In this document: positions 53,397 through 64,000 of the stretch, one piece after another
How the letters are laid out: every line of letters starts with the position of its first letter
Position numbering within the stretch: position 1 is the first letter of the stretch
Origin: Paguma larvata
Lineage: Eukaryota > Chordata > Mammalia > Carnivora > Viverridae
Length of the DNA: 64,000 nucleotides
Reading direction: 5' to 3'
Assembly (NCBI GenBank): GCA_030068075.1
Contig: CM057843.1
Span: 13,286,001-13,350,000, forward strand
Made by a program: the position numbers and the translations under genes
The notes under the pieces: model-generated
Seen by the model: only the letters and a program-made list of their open reading frames with translations
What the model was told of the DNA's origin: nothing
Databases searched by the model: none

Positions 53397-56300
53397 GTAA
53401 CCGGTTGCGGGGGGGGGGGGTCGGGAAGGGCCCCCCGTCCGGCTCGGGACGAGGTTTCGAACACCCATCCCTCTGGCTGAGGTGAACACGTCCGCGTGGC
53501 GTGGCCGGGATCGGGAGCCTGGCTTCCAGACCGGGCCCCCAGCACCGACTCTGTCTGCGACTGTGGGCGGGCTGTTCCCTTTCTCTCGTCTAATCTTTCC
53601 TCGTCCCTCCCGTGAGGGGTTGCCCACCCTGGCCTGCCACCTGCCGGGTCAGAATTCTTTAGGGAAATTGTTTAGATTGTGAATTTCTGGGCGCTACCCC
53701 CAAGAGATCCTGATTCACTTGGACGCGGAGTTGGTCTGGCGTACAGCAAGCTTTGGGGGACAGCCGGACCTCTAGGTCTCAGGTTCTCGATGATACTCAC
53801 ATTCACACTTTGGTATAAATGATTCAGAGATCTGCTTCTGAGACAGGGTTGTGGTATTCCTAGGAGACGGCAGCCGTCACTGGTGACAGGGACATCAGAG
53901 GGCTCCGGTGGCTTTTACTCCACTGTCCTGTTCGCCCTAGAAGGCTTTCTTTTTTTCCCTCCCTTAGAAGTCTGCCTTAACAAGGAAATGCAAGGGGCGC
54001 CTGGGCGGCTCAGTTGGTTAAGCGTCTGCCTTCAGCTCAAGTTCGTGAGTTCGAGCCCCGCGTCAGGCTCTGTGCTGACAGCTCGGAGCCCGGAGCCTGC
54101 TTCGGAGTCTGTGCCTCCCTCTTCTCTCTCTGCCCCTCCCCCACTCACACTCTGTCTCTGTCTCTCAAAAATGAACAAACGTTCAAAAAATGTTTTTAAA
54201 TAACGGTGACGAAACGTAAGACCTCATTCTCACTTTCTCTGAATGGTATTTCATGTCGCCAAGTTACTGGAGTTTTAGTAGACTCTCTTTTGTTTTTCTG
54301 AGTACTGCTTGACAGGTTTTCTGGCTCAAGGGTCTGTTTCCCTCCGGGTGTGTCCTCATCCCTTCCCGGCAGCCCCCTTTGCACGTCTGTAAAACGGAGG
54401 CACCGGCGCGGGCAGCTTGCGCCTCTCGAGCCACGTGGAAGAGCAAAAGGAGTTTCTGCCCCGCCGCCATCAGCAACTGTTTGTTCTGATTTTCCGCCTT
54501 TCCTTCCCGAGTCGCCCTGTATTTGCCCCTCTTGCAGGAGTCGCCCGGCCCTCCCTCTAACCCTTGCTGCGTCAGGCTTTCCCCAGGGTCGTGGTGCCAG
54601 GATTCCAGCAGGCGTTGCTTCCCCATCATGACTTGGCTCGCCGGCCATGCCGGCGGGTGCTGGGGTACCATCTGGGGGGACCTGAGCAAGGCCGCTGCCC
54701 TGGGAGACTTCACAGTTCAGGAGCAGAGACGGGTGGCCAGAGCCTTGCGGCACAGGGAGCAGAGTTCCAACAGCAGGTGCGTCGCGTGTTCTAGGAAGAC
54801 AAACGGGGCAGTTTAGAGGCCCCCGGGGAAGGCTTGAGGTCTTTGGCCTGAGTGACGTGGGGACTTGGTGTGACATGCCCAAGACACCTGGGCCCCCTTG
54901 CTTGGGCCGCACAGGAAACCACCGAGTCGAGTCCTTGCCTGTGGATGCAGAATCAGGTTCAAGAGTTAGAGGCTGCACTGGCGCCCTTGCGGGCCTCGTC
55001 CTTCCTCTCGGGACCCCGTCCCTCGGCTGATGCCAGCTCTGTGCTCGGGTTTAACCCGTCTGTTGCAGGAAGGAGACTTTTCACGGATTGTCTTTGCTAC
55101 TCGTCTTGGTAGAATGACGTGTCGGGGTCCCTTAAACACCTCTTCTCCGACTGAGCCCCTCACCCCAACCTTTGACCTTTCACTTCTCCTCAAAAGATGG
55201 AGAATCTAAAAGGCACGTCGGTCTGTTGGCAGCCAGCTTATCCAGGACCAGGCTCAGGACAGCGTTGCCCTTTCTGCCGTCCCCAAAATTCCCTCCTTAG
55301 AATGTGCCAGAACGGCAGAAGAAGTTCATCTCTCACACTGGCTCTGCTCTCCTGGGCCCCCCGCGGGAGCGCTGTGCTGAGACCTAGGCTGCTCTGCCTT
55401 GAAAACCCGCTGTGATCCGGTAACGAAGGCTGTGGCTGCAAGAGCGTAGCTGGCGGCGGGGCTCTCCCTGAGGTGCGAAGGGTGCGAGTTGGTCTGAGTC
55501 GTCGGCCGAGTAGGTCACTCCTCCACGCAAGGCTTTGTTCCCTGCTGAGAAGACGAGAGGGTTGTGTCACCGAAGGGCCGTTGGCCAGAAGTTTAGAGAA
55601 CGGCCACTAAGTGCCAGCCACCCGGCCCACCGCCAGAATGGTAAGGCGAGTCAGCCATGCTGCATCCCCGTGACAGGACCAGCGCCGTGCTCACGGGGGC
55701 CCCTCGCGCCAGCCCCGGCTCCGGCTCTGTCACCGCTCCGCCGGCCCGACCCCTGAGGCCGTTTGTACCTGCAGACGGAGCCGACGAGACCGGCCTCGTG
55801 AGAGCAGGCGCGGAAAGGTCTGTCGCCTGGGTCTGTGAGCGCCAGTGTGCCTCTGATCACCTGGCAGGGCTGCGCCCCGACTCGCGGCAGGCGGGCCAGC
55901 GGGCGCGGGGCGCGGCCCCCTCCGGCCAGGCTTCAGAGCCTCTCAGTTATCCCTCTGCGGGCGAGGGACCCGTCAGGAGTGACAGGCCAGAGCTTGGCAG
56001 GCAGTCCCGAGTGGGGAAGCGTCTCCCGTTGCTCCGCTTCTCAAACCTTCTGGGTGCACACGCGTGCGGGGAATTGGCAGGGTCTGCCTCCAGAGGGTCC
56101 TGCTCTGGTGCGGGACACGGTGGGCAGGGGTCGGAGGCCTTGTTTCCTAGGGGGCACGTCACAGGAGCGGGGGCTGGCTTTGCCACAGCTCAGGCACAGA
56201 AATCCTGGGAGGCGAGCAGTCGCCCCAGTGTGATTTCTGAGGGTGATTCGCGTTCTGAGAGGGGAACGCCTGGAGTCGCGGTCCGTGGCCAGGGAGGGGC

Positions 56301-58977
56301 GCGGCGCACTGCGGGCTCAGGTCCCGGCGCCGCCCCTCTCTGCCGGGCGGATTCGGGCCGGTCTCCGCTGCTCGTTCGTTAGCCAAGCTCGGTGAACACA
56401 TCTGAGTGGGCTCAAGAAGCTCGCCGTGGGGAGCGCAGCAAAGGCGCACGGCTGGAACGCTGCAAGGCCCGGGCGTGCCGGCCCTTAGACGCGCTCAGAG
56501 CTGCGCGGAGGCGGTGTGTTCGAGCCGGGAGGCAGATCGAGGCCCGTCCGGGGGCCAGCATTCAAGAGTAGTAGTAGAAGAGGGGCTTCTGCGGGGCCGT
56601 GAACTTCCTTCCCAGGGAGCGGGGAGCCCAGCCACGGAAGGGGCTGATCCACCGTGCTGGGCTAATCTGGAATCGGAGAACTGACCCAGGAGGGTCTGTC
56701 CCCTCTCAGGGGCTTGGACTCCAGCCCAAACCAGCTCAGATGATAATCTGTTTTAAAGACTCTCACCCCAGACCTGCCAGTTCCAGCGGCCTTGGATTTT
56801 TTTTTTTTTCCCACCGAAGCAGGCCTTCTGCCTGGAAATGCTCGTCCGTGGGTTTCGTCACTCGTGGGTATAAGGGATGGGTAAATACTCACGTTGGTTT
56901 CCCACTTTCAATCAAAATGAAGGATCATTGTATTGCTTACCAAGTAGCAGGAAGCAGCTCTGGACCGTTTGAAAAACAGAGCTCAGTACTCGTGGGAGAA
57001 AGTGCTAGTTGTGGGGGGGCGGGGGGCAGGTAGAGGCCCTGGTTGTGTCCTGGCTCAGCCACTTTCTGGCGGGGGGACCTTGGATGAGCCACCGCCCCTC
57101 TTTGGGCTTCAGCAACCCTCTGCCCTCCTCACGGTTTTCACGGCCCACGGCCCACGTGGCTCTGTTTTCCCGTCTCTGTGATCCTGCTCTCGAGTGGTCT
57201 GGATGCCGTCCCAGCTTCTCAGAGCTCACCTTTCTTGGAAGGACCGGCTCCGAGGCCATTCTTCCAGGACTTTCCTGGCCCCGGGCCGCCCTGTGGAGAC
57301 CCAGACCACGTCTCTAGTCAGTATCCTGCGTGCCTGTCTTTGCTTCCCAGCCTGACCGGGCTCGTTCTTCACCGCCTGCTCTGTCCCTAGGTCACTGCCT
57401 GGTGTGTAGCAGATGCTGTTAACTACACGAGAAGATGACAACACCCAGGAAGGGGAAAGTAGGAGGTTACCTTGGTCCCAAGTGATTGTCAGTCCTTTGT
57501 ACCCAATACCTCAGGTCTAGCACAAGCCCTGAATTCCAGAGCTGTGTCTGTCTGTGAAATCTCTGGTCAGCCAGACTGCAGGGTGACTCTCTGGGAAAAC
57601 TGAACTAGAGGATTTTTTTTTTTTTAAGTTTATATATTTATGTATTTATTTTGAGAGGGGCAGAGAGAGGGGAGAGAGAATCCCTAGCAGGGGCTCAATC
57701 CCACGAACCGTGAGTGAGATCATGACCTGAGCCAAAACCAACAGTCAGACACTTAAACCGACGGAGCCCCCCAGGCGCCCCTGACCTAGAGGATTGTAAA
57801 GACCTACTGGGGCCGATCACTCTGACCCCTTCCCTCACCGCACAAGCCCCGCCTGCCTCTGAGGTGTGGGCACGGCTGTGGGCGGTGGGGCAGGAGGCCA
57901 AATCAGATGGTCTTGGGTCTGCAGAAGCTCCGCCCGGGGGAGAGGTGGGAGCTAAATGGCAGTCCCCACGCTGATCAGTGCCCGGCTGCTGATGCTGAGG
58001 GCGGGCACTATCCTCAGCACAGCCTGTATTGTCTCCGCAGTGGCCGCGTGAGGCAGGACCAGTGATCTATTTTACAGATGGGGCTCAGAAGGGCTAAGGG
58101 TCACAAAGCAAAACACAGAAACAGAGGAGGGGACGGGGGATGGCCTGCTAAGGTTCAAATTGGCATAAACCAAGTACAGAAGGAAGGGAAGGGCATTCTG
58201 GGCAGAGCTCGAAGGCCCGTGATTTCGAGGCCCTCCCGAAAGCTTGGCATGGCCGCAAGGTGGTCGTGGATGTAACAGATGGGGCCTCAGAGGCCGGCAG
58301 GAAGCGGGGCCTGTGGGTCACGCCAGGGCACTTGAACTTGGTCACTTGAACTCGGTCATGAGGTTGGTGAGGAGCCCTTCGAAGAGCATCATGATCAGAC
58401 TTGCCTTCCAGAAAAAGCCAGTGAGTGTTGGCCGACGGGAGCCGGCCTGGAGATGGGAAGACTCCCCCCTCCCCCCAGCCCCCCACCCCCGCCTTTCCTC
58501 TGACATTGGCCTGTGTGTTTCAGAGTGGCATCCCCTGCCGGCGCTGGCACCCTCCACACCCTGAGCCGCTACAGCCGCTACACGAGCATCCTGGACCTGG
58601 ACAGCAAAACCCTGCGCTGCCCCCTCTACCGGGGCGCCCTCGTGCCCCGGCTGGCCGACCACCGCACCCACATCAGGCGGGGCAGCACCTACTACCTGCA
58701 CGTCCGGAGCGTGCTCACCCAGCTCTGCTCCAAGGCCTTCCTCTACGCCTTCTGCCACCACCTGCACCTGCCCGCCCACGACAGGGAGACCGAGGACCTG
58801 CTGGCCAGCCGCCGGGCGAGCTTCCTGAAGCTGAACCTGGGCCTGGTGAATGAAGACGTGAAGGTGGTCCAGTACCTGGCCGAGCTGCTGAAGCTGCACT
58901 ACACGCGGGAGGCTCCCGGGACCGGCCACCCCACGCTCAGGTTCGACTACGTCCCCAGCTTTTTGTACAAAATCTGA
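51037..58977 (+). CDS. SMCR8: SMCR8 (C9orf72-SMCR8 complex subunit), complete
   Basis: DENN-family protein that binds C9orf72 and WDR41. The complex regulates autophagy and lysosomal mTORC1 and has GAP activity on small GTPases (known). Two coding exons, 51037-53396 and 58524-58977, join in frame to 937 codons, the same length as human. The start MISAPDVVAFTKEEEYEEEP is family-typical; the frame is open further upstream to a TTG but has no earlier ATG. An N-terminal longin part (about 50-330) contains EARGF, whose Arg is residue 147 (51475-51477), the reported catalytic finger. A long acidic Ser-rich linker (about 390-710) carries repeated SGES/SEDSIEVL blocks. The C-terminal DENN part (about 715-937) ends RFDYVPSFLYKI. 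No breaks seen. Confidence 0.97.
53994..54199 (+). mobile_element. CAN-SINE
   Basis: GGGGCGCCTGGGCGGCTCAG head, CTCTCAAAAATGAACAAACG tail. Confidence 0.94.
57030..57130 (+). repeat. MIR-like fragment
   Basis: CTCAGCCACTTTCTGGCGGG, GGACCTTGGATGAGCCACC and TTTGGGCTTCAG follow the MIR core. Confidence 0.6.
57612..57781 (-). mobile_element. CAN-SINE
   Basis: Poly(T) start, GA block, GATCATGACCTGAGCC, ending GAGCCCCCCAGGCGCCCC. Confidence 0.92.
58524..58977 (+). CDS. SMCR8: SMCR8 coding exon 2 (residues 787-937)
   Basis: Acceptor gtgtttcag|AGTGGC. Encodes VASPAGAGTLHTLSRYSRYT, RGSTYYLHVRSVLTQLCSKA and the C-terminus. Stop TGA at 58975-58977. Confidence 0.96.
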
Positions 58978-60065
58978 GGTCAGTCCTAGCCACTGTGACC
59001 AAGACCTGTGACTCAGGGTACGGGGAGGGGAGGGGCTGGCATGGGCGGGCAGTCCTCTGAGCTGTCTAGACTGCTGGTGGCCCCGGTGGGAAGGAACCAA
59101 GGTGGCGGCGCCGGTTCCCAGGTGGCTTCGGGCGGTTTGGGAGCTGGGACTGGGGCAGAGGCCGGCGCCTGGCTCTCCGAAGGCGTCAGTAAGGAACATA
59201 ATAGGTCTCTCGGCCCCCTGGTGAGGAGGGGGCCGCTTGGCTCCCTGAGGACTGGTAGCCGGGCCAGAAGAGAGCCAGCACCCTTTGGACGGGCTGGGAT
59301 GAGGGGCGGAAAGGGGCCGCCCAGACGGGAGGAGCAGGCTGCTCGTTTGGCTCCCAGACGCTTGGGCAGCGAAGTCCAGGGCCGCACCCCGTTAACTGAA
59401 ATGGTTTGGTGGGAAAGTGGACGAAGGGACATCCATTGCTCCATTCAGATCCCGCCTGGGGTCTTCCACTAGTCCTCCCGGAGCCCATCATCCCAGGGGA
59501 AGCCCCGAACTCGTGAGACAGGGGCGGAGGGGAGGCAGCTGTGCCTCACTGGGTGGTGGCAGACGCGTGACCTTCTGCGCCCCAAGGCTGCAGGGAGAGC
59601 GAGCAGCAGCCTGTCTGGTCCTCGCTTCCCCACCGGGCACGGAGGCGCCTGCGGGGGGGGCCTCGCACCTTGCTCCCCCGGGTCGGCAGGAGTGACTGGT
59701 GTTAGTCACTAGTCCCCGCGTGTGAGTGAGAACCGCTCTCACAGCTGGAGGGCCCGGGGCCATGGGGCCATCACCACTGTGCAAGCGACGGAGAGCCAGT
59801 CCTCTCGGGGAAGGTCTGCAGACACGCTGGGACTCGGCCGAGGTCACACGGCAGTCCTCCGCCCGCGGCAAACCTTTGCAGCCACTTCACTACCTCTTGC
59901 AGGGTCTCGTGGGCTCGGTGACAGCGGGGTTCCGCCCAGCTGCTTGGTCGGCGTCGGCAGCCCGGCTGGTGAGAACCCACGGCCAGGGTCTCCTCCGGGA
60001 AGAAGGAGAGCCTCCTTGTGTGGCTGTCTTGAGGGGTCTGTCCCACTGGGCTTGGGACATCCACA

Positions 60066-60310
60066 CCTCACCGCTGCTCACTCCTGCCCCCTCGCGGGCC
60101 CTCCAAGTACACGCACCTCACCACTGTTCACTCCCTCCCACGCGGGTCCCCCGGGTGTGCTTACCTCACCGCAGCTCGCTCCTGCCCTCCTGTGGGTCCC
60201 CCAAGGACGCGGTCCTCACTACAGCTCGCCCCCGCCCCCGTGTAGGCTCCCGCCCAAGTACATTCACCTCTCGGCAGCTCACTCCCATCCCCTCGTGAGT
60301 CCTCCCTTCC
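60066..60310 (+). repeat. Minisatellite, about five copies of a roughly 50-bp unit
   Basis: CCTCA marks recur at 60066, 60116, 60164, 60214 and (as CCTC) 60267. Each is followed by a GCTC/TTCACTCC..CC..GGG..CC pattern. Units are imperfect and 48-53 bp long. Lies in the SMCR8 3'UTR. Confidence 0.85.
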
Positions 60311-61753
60311 GGGAAGGAGACAATCCCCGACTCACCCGCCATGGCCCCCTGAGGCTCCTGTCTCACTCACTTGCTGTTGGTTTATCGATAGAGGGTTTCT
60401 TGCAACCTTGAAGTTTTTATACTTTTTTTTTTTGTATGGCTGCTTTTTTCTCCAACTAGGGAGAACTCTTAGGATTACTGCTTTTTAATTTGTTTCGAGA
60501 AAATTGTGATAAAACAGACCCGAACCAGCCACAGGCGGTTGCTCCCGAGCACGCGTGTGTGCACGTGCTCGTGCCGGGTCTGTGTAGTTGGGGTCTTGCT
60601 GTTGAGGCTGGCGTCCCTGTCAGCTTTGTGGCACACCAGCGAGGTCACACACCCCTCCTGCGGTCCCTTCCTTGCCCGGGTCCCCCGCACAAGGACGCGG
60701 CCCGTTGGCTCCTGGCCGCTGGCTTCCGGTCAGGGTCCACGTTCCTGGCAGAGCTTCTGAGCCTGGGACTGAGAACCTTTCACGGCAGACGGTCTGTCTG
60801 CGTCTCACGGGTGTTCTTCGTGCCCGTGCCCGTTCCATATGGTCACGCACGGAAGAGTCGCCAGGAATGTCTTCGGCAGCTTTTAAACGTGAGGCGTGTG
60901 TTTGCGCGTGGGCCAGGCCGCGCAGGACGCCTGTGTCTCTCCGGGGCTCCCCTCTTCGCTGCTGCCTCCGGCGTCCCTCGTGCTCCCGATGCTGCTTTGT
61001 TTTCTAGTCAGGTGGCTAATTGCTGTCTACTCAGGCCTCCAGGGACGTGACCTTACGACACTTTATCTCCAAGAGAAAGAAGGGTCTGTGGGGTCCATTT
61101 GACAAAGTTGAAAGCGGCCATGGGCCCCAGCGTTGCTTTTCACCCTGTTCCACACCGTCGCGGACTCTACAGGTAACCTTGCTGTCGCCTGGGAAACTGA
61201 TCAAGGCAGAAGGTCAGTCACATTTGGCCTTCTAGAAGCGAAGGCCATGCAGTACCACAGTCTGAAGTAGAAGTCACTTTGGAGGGTGTTTGCTTGGAAG
61301 CTCTCCCTGGAGGATGGTTCCAGAGGCCCTCAGATTCTAAGGCAAGAGACCCGTGGGGTGTGAACAGAATGGGCGTGCCCCGTCCTGGGGCCAGCCTCAG
61401 GAAGAGCAGATGAGGTGTCTCCCTTGAGTCATTCCTCGTGAAAGAAAGCTGGCTTCACTGACAAAGTAGTTAGACTCCAGTTTTAAATTTTGGTTACAAT
61501 CTAGCTTTTCAGTGTAGCGGTTTCAAAGGATTGCTTGATGCCAAGTACGTTTCTTTCCAAAGGGATTTTAAAGTGGCGGTGGGACTGAGCCAGTGTGGGC
61601 AGGCACTTGAGACCGTGGGGCTGCCGTTCTCAGACCCCCTCCACTTTGGAGAAATGGAACCCACTAGAAGTCCCGCATCTGTAAATCTTGAGGCTGGGGA
61701 GCTCTATGCAATGGGACTGTCTCTTTAAAAATGCTCATTTCAGGCTTGCCTCA

Positions 61754-61759
61754 AATAAA
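61754..61759 (+). terminator. SMCR8: Internal AATAAA in SMCR8 3'UTR
   Basis: Possible proximal poly(A) signal in CAAATAAAACAC. Confidence 0.4.
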
Positions 61760-62717
61760 ACACTTTGCAGAAAATAGAGGACATCAGTGCCCCTTGCCTT
61801 TGTCAGTCCTCACTTCGGAGGCCCAGGCACAAAACTTGTGTCTGAGGTTTATTCCGACTTTCTTCCAATCCATTACCATGCCCTGGCCCCCAGCCATCCT
61901 TTTTTCAAGCAGTCCAGGTTGAGAACAGCCTGATCAGGCTAGCAGTTACACAGTAGTGATTTCTAGAAGCTCCGTGGTAGAGATGAGCCAAAGCTTTTGT
62001 AGTCCGTGCGGCTCTTGGGACGCTCCAGCCCGAGCTGTTGCCTCACACCTCACCGTTTCCCTAGGGACCTTGCTCCTTTTGGCGGAATCTTGGGATTTTA
62101 GAAATCGTGACTTTTCCATGATTTACTTGCAATGGCTGAAGTTCTACCGATGGCACCGGAATTCGGAAATGAACCGCACTGGCCCACCTGCCATTTCCCA
62201 TCCAGCTTTTCGCCTCTGTTGCTATAGTCAAGGTATTGTAGGTTTCCACCTCAAACGACTTATCCCAGTTCGAATCCTAGGAAGTCCAACAGTTTCTACC
62301 CCAAGTGCCAGAGCTGCTACAGTTCAGTGACAGGTTTCTGCAGGCTGAGAGCAGCCCGCACGGTGACCACCCACTTCTACCGGTGCGGGACCCCGTCCCC
62401 ACCTCCCCGGACCTGGTGTGGCAAGGCGGATCAGCTTCTCCTCCGTGGGAACGCTCAGCTGGTGGGGAACCCATCGTGCGGTGGGGACCACCCTCAGAGG
62501 AGCTGCTCCCCCGAGCCGGCAGTCCGGTTTTACTCCCCGTCTCCCTAGGAAGCTCAGAAGAAAGTGCCTTGGTTTGTGCTTTTGAAGCAAACCAGCTAGC
62601 TCTCTGGCTTTTCCCCAAATACTGTGACAGAAAGTGACAAAACTGGAATCTTTAAAAGATACGGTATTAAGAGACTGCAAAAAGGAAAAAAGCATCAAAT
62701 TGCTACTTCTGGGCGGA

Positions 62718-62723
62718 AATAAA
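62718..62723 (+). terminator. SMCR8: Internal AATAAA in SMCR8 3'UTR
   Basis: GGAAATAAAACAG, followed by a GTGTATAAGG stretch. Possible alternative end. Confidence 0.45.
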
Positions 62724-63490
62724 ACAGTCTCCGTGTATAAGGTCCGAGCACACTGAGTTTTCTTGAGCCCCCAAAGGAGAACGCTGTGAGCACTGATCTA
62801 ATCTGGCCTCATCTGTTCAGGTTTGGTACGACCGTGGGGGGGGAGCGGGGGTGGGGGGGGATGAGCACTTTGCAGTGAATTAATTAAGTCACTGGTACGG
62901 AGCGCCAGCTTCCTGGGAGTCCTTGTCTAGCTCCAAAGTGGAAGCCGCACATTGGGGGTCTTGGGTGTCCTGGCTGGGGGAGGAGCCAGGCCCCTGAACG
63001 GAAGACTGTCTTGGCAGCACAACAGCTCCCCAAGTTGAGGCAGAGATATGGGGACTGATGTGTCACCCACACTCCGTAGAGTCTGCAGCAGCTGTCCCCA
63101 CCCGCGCTGGAGTGAATGCTAGTAACGTGCTGGACCCTAGACCCCAGGGGCGCCTTCCAGACAGGACCGTGGGGTGCCGCACCCACTGACTGCCCGGCGC
63201 TGGCTGGCCGCACAGGTTGGGTTAAAGTCAACGCCACCTTTTAAGGCTGCAGTGAAACGCGTAGTCTGTGATGAATTCGTATTTGTTATTTTTGGAAAGT
63301 ATTTTATTGATGCATGTCCCTCTGTCCACGCGTGTGAATGTGAGTCCTAGCACCACGTGAGCTGCGACCGTCACCGCGCGCGTACTTTGAGCACGCGTGT
63401 GACCGCAGCTCTCGGGTCCGGCTGCGCCAGAGTTTAACCAGAGTAAATGCCAAACAGATAGTATGAGAACTGTACTTTTTAAGAAATTAA

Positions 63491-63496
63491 TTTATT
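63491..63496 (-). terminator. Minus-strand AATAAA, candidate 3' end of SHMT1
   Basis: TTTATT on the plus strand inside the SMCR8 3'UTR. SHMT1 is the expected next gene on the minus strand; none of its coding sequence is in the window. Confidence 0.4.
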
Positions 63497-63636
63497 TGAG
63501 TTCAGATATTTTTGAAATATAAAAACTGGTTGTATTTTTTAAAGCTATGATGATTCTTGTAGACATTCTGTGGTTACATATTTGATTGTGCTCATTAAAA
63601 ATGGTCATCTATGTTTTGCACCTCAGCTTTGTGAAA

Positions 63637-63642
63637 AATAAA
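63637..63642 (+). terminator. SMCR8: Distal SMCR8 poly(A) signal AATAAA
   Basis: GAAAAATAAAGTTTC, with TTTGGTCTCCTG downstream. Expected cleavage at about 63655-63665. Confidence 0.8.
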
Positions 63643-63660
63643 GTTTCTCTGGGAAGGCGA

Positions 63661-64000
63661 CATTTGGTCTCCTGATTACAGGAGGGAGCTGGTCATCTGG
63701 CACAGGCCAGGAAAGCCATCTCCCCTCCCAGCTGGCACTCACACCTGCCGGGCCCTGGGACCCTCCAGGGGTGGGGGGTGAAGGACACCATTGCCACGAC
63801 ACCCTGAGCTGCTCAGAGCAACTCCCACCCTGCTGGCTGTACAGACCTAGCCGGAAGCTTTAGAATTGGCCTTTTCAGTGGGGACGGTGGGAAATCAGTT
63901 CTCCAGCAGCCCGCCACCTAACAAAGTATCAAGAAGGGGCAGCTTTTAGATGCCCCGAAGTATTGCAGTGTCTGGAGGAAGCCAGGAACTCAGAGAAGGG
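63661..64000. other. Sequence beyond the SMCR8 end
   Basis: No ORF or repeat recognised. By synteny it may be SHMT1 3'UTR on the minus strand, but nothing in the sequence proves it. Confidence 0.4.

Larger units (their letters stand above)
53397..58523 (+). other. SMCR8 intron 1
   Basis: Holds CAN-SINEs at 53994-54199 and 57612-57781, MIR-like stretches near 57030-57130 and 58020-58110, and a CpG-rich unique segment at about 55.65-56.6 kb. No coding exon I can support. Confidence 0.75.
58978..63660 (+). other. SMCR8: SMCR8 3'UTR (about 4.7 kb)
   Basis: From the stop to the distal poly(A) signal at 63637. Internal AATAAA copies at 61754 and 62718 allow shorter forms. Contains a roughly 50-bp minisatellite (60066-60310) and an AT-rich terminal block (63240-63660). 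Confidence 0.75.

Noticed and set aside
27300..57781. Many similar roughly 200-bp repeats as a CRISPR-like or programmed array
   Set aside because: They are dispersed SINEs on both strands with poly(A) tails, different ages and target-site duplications.

Overview
This window is mammalian nuclear DNA, almost certainly from a cat-family (Felidae) genome. Spliced genes with GT-AG introns and poly(A) signals show a vertebrate. More than twenty tRNA-derived CAN-SINEs that start with the felid-type head GGGCGCCTGGGTGGCTCAG narrow it to a felid. The gene order FLII - MIEF2 - TOP3A - SMCR8 matches, from general knowledge, the Smith-Magenis interval of human 17p11.2. SHMT1 would follow just beyond the right edge.

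Layout. Positions 1-11210 hold the 5' two-fifths of the FLII transcription unit on the minus strand: 18 coding exons, residues 1-730 of about 1270, the rest lying off the left edge. A 1.2-1.5 kb GC-rich divergent interval separates FLII from MIEF2 on the plus strand (coding exons at 14691, 15026 and 15699-16753; poly(A) signal 17657). Positions 17.7-23.5 kb are intergenic with no gene I can support, but include a CpG-rich pocket and L1 and DNA-transposon debris. TOP3A occupies 23.5-50.06 kb on the minus strand, complete in 19 coding exons and 988 codons, with introns full of CAN-SINEs and decayed L1. A bidirectional CpG-island promoter (50.06-50.6 kb) separates it from SMCR8 on the plus strand (two coding exons, 937 codons, a 3'UTR of about 4.7 kb ending near 63.66 kb).

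Functions. The four genes are not a pathway. FLII is an actin-remodelling and nuclear-receptor co-regulator protein, MIEF2 recruits DRP1 to mitochondria, TOP3A is a type IA topoisomerase of the nucleus and mitochondria, and SMCR8 is the DENN-type partner of C9orf72 in autophagy and lysosome signalling. All four reading frames look intact here. Exon phases join without breaks and key residues are present: TOP3A Tyr362 in SYPRT and SMCR8 Arg147.

I found no sign of an undescribed system. The items most worth checking are regulatory or structural: upstream ORFs in the SMCR8 leader, a stop codon placed exactly at the SMCR8 exon 1 donor, a roughly 50-bp minisatellite in the SMCR8 3'UTR, a probable SMCR8/SHMT1 tail-to-tail overlap, the TOP3A two-start arrangement, a NAGNAG acceptor in FLII, old L1 copies unusually rich in CpG, and nested felid SINEs with perfect target-site duplications. 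Exon limits were derived by hand from splice consensus plus recalled human protein sequences; no alignment was run.
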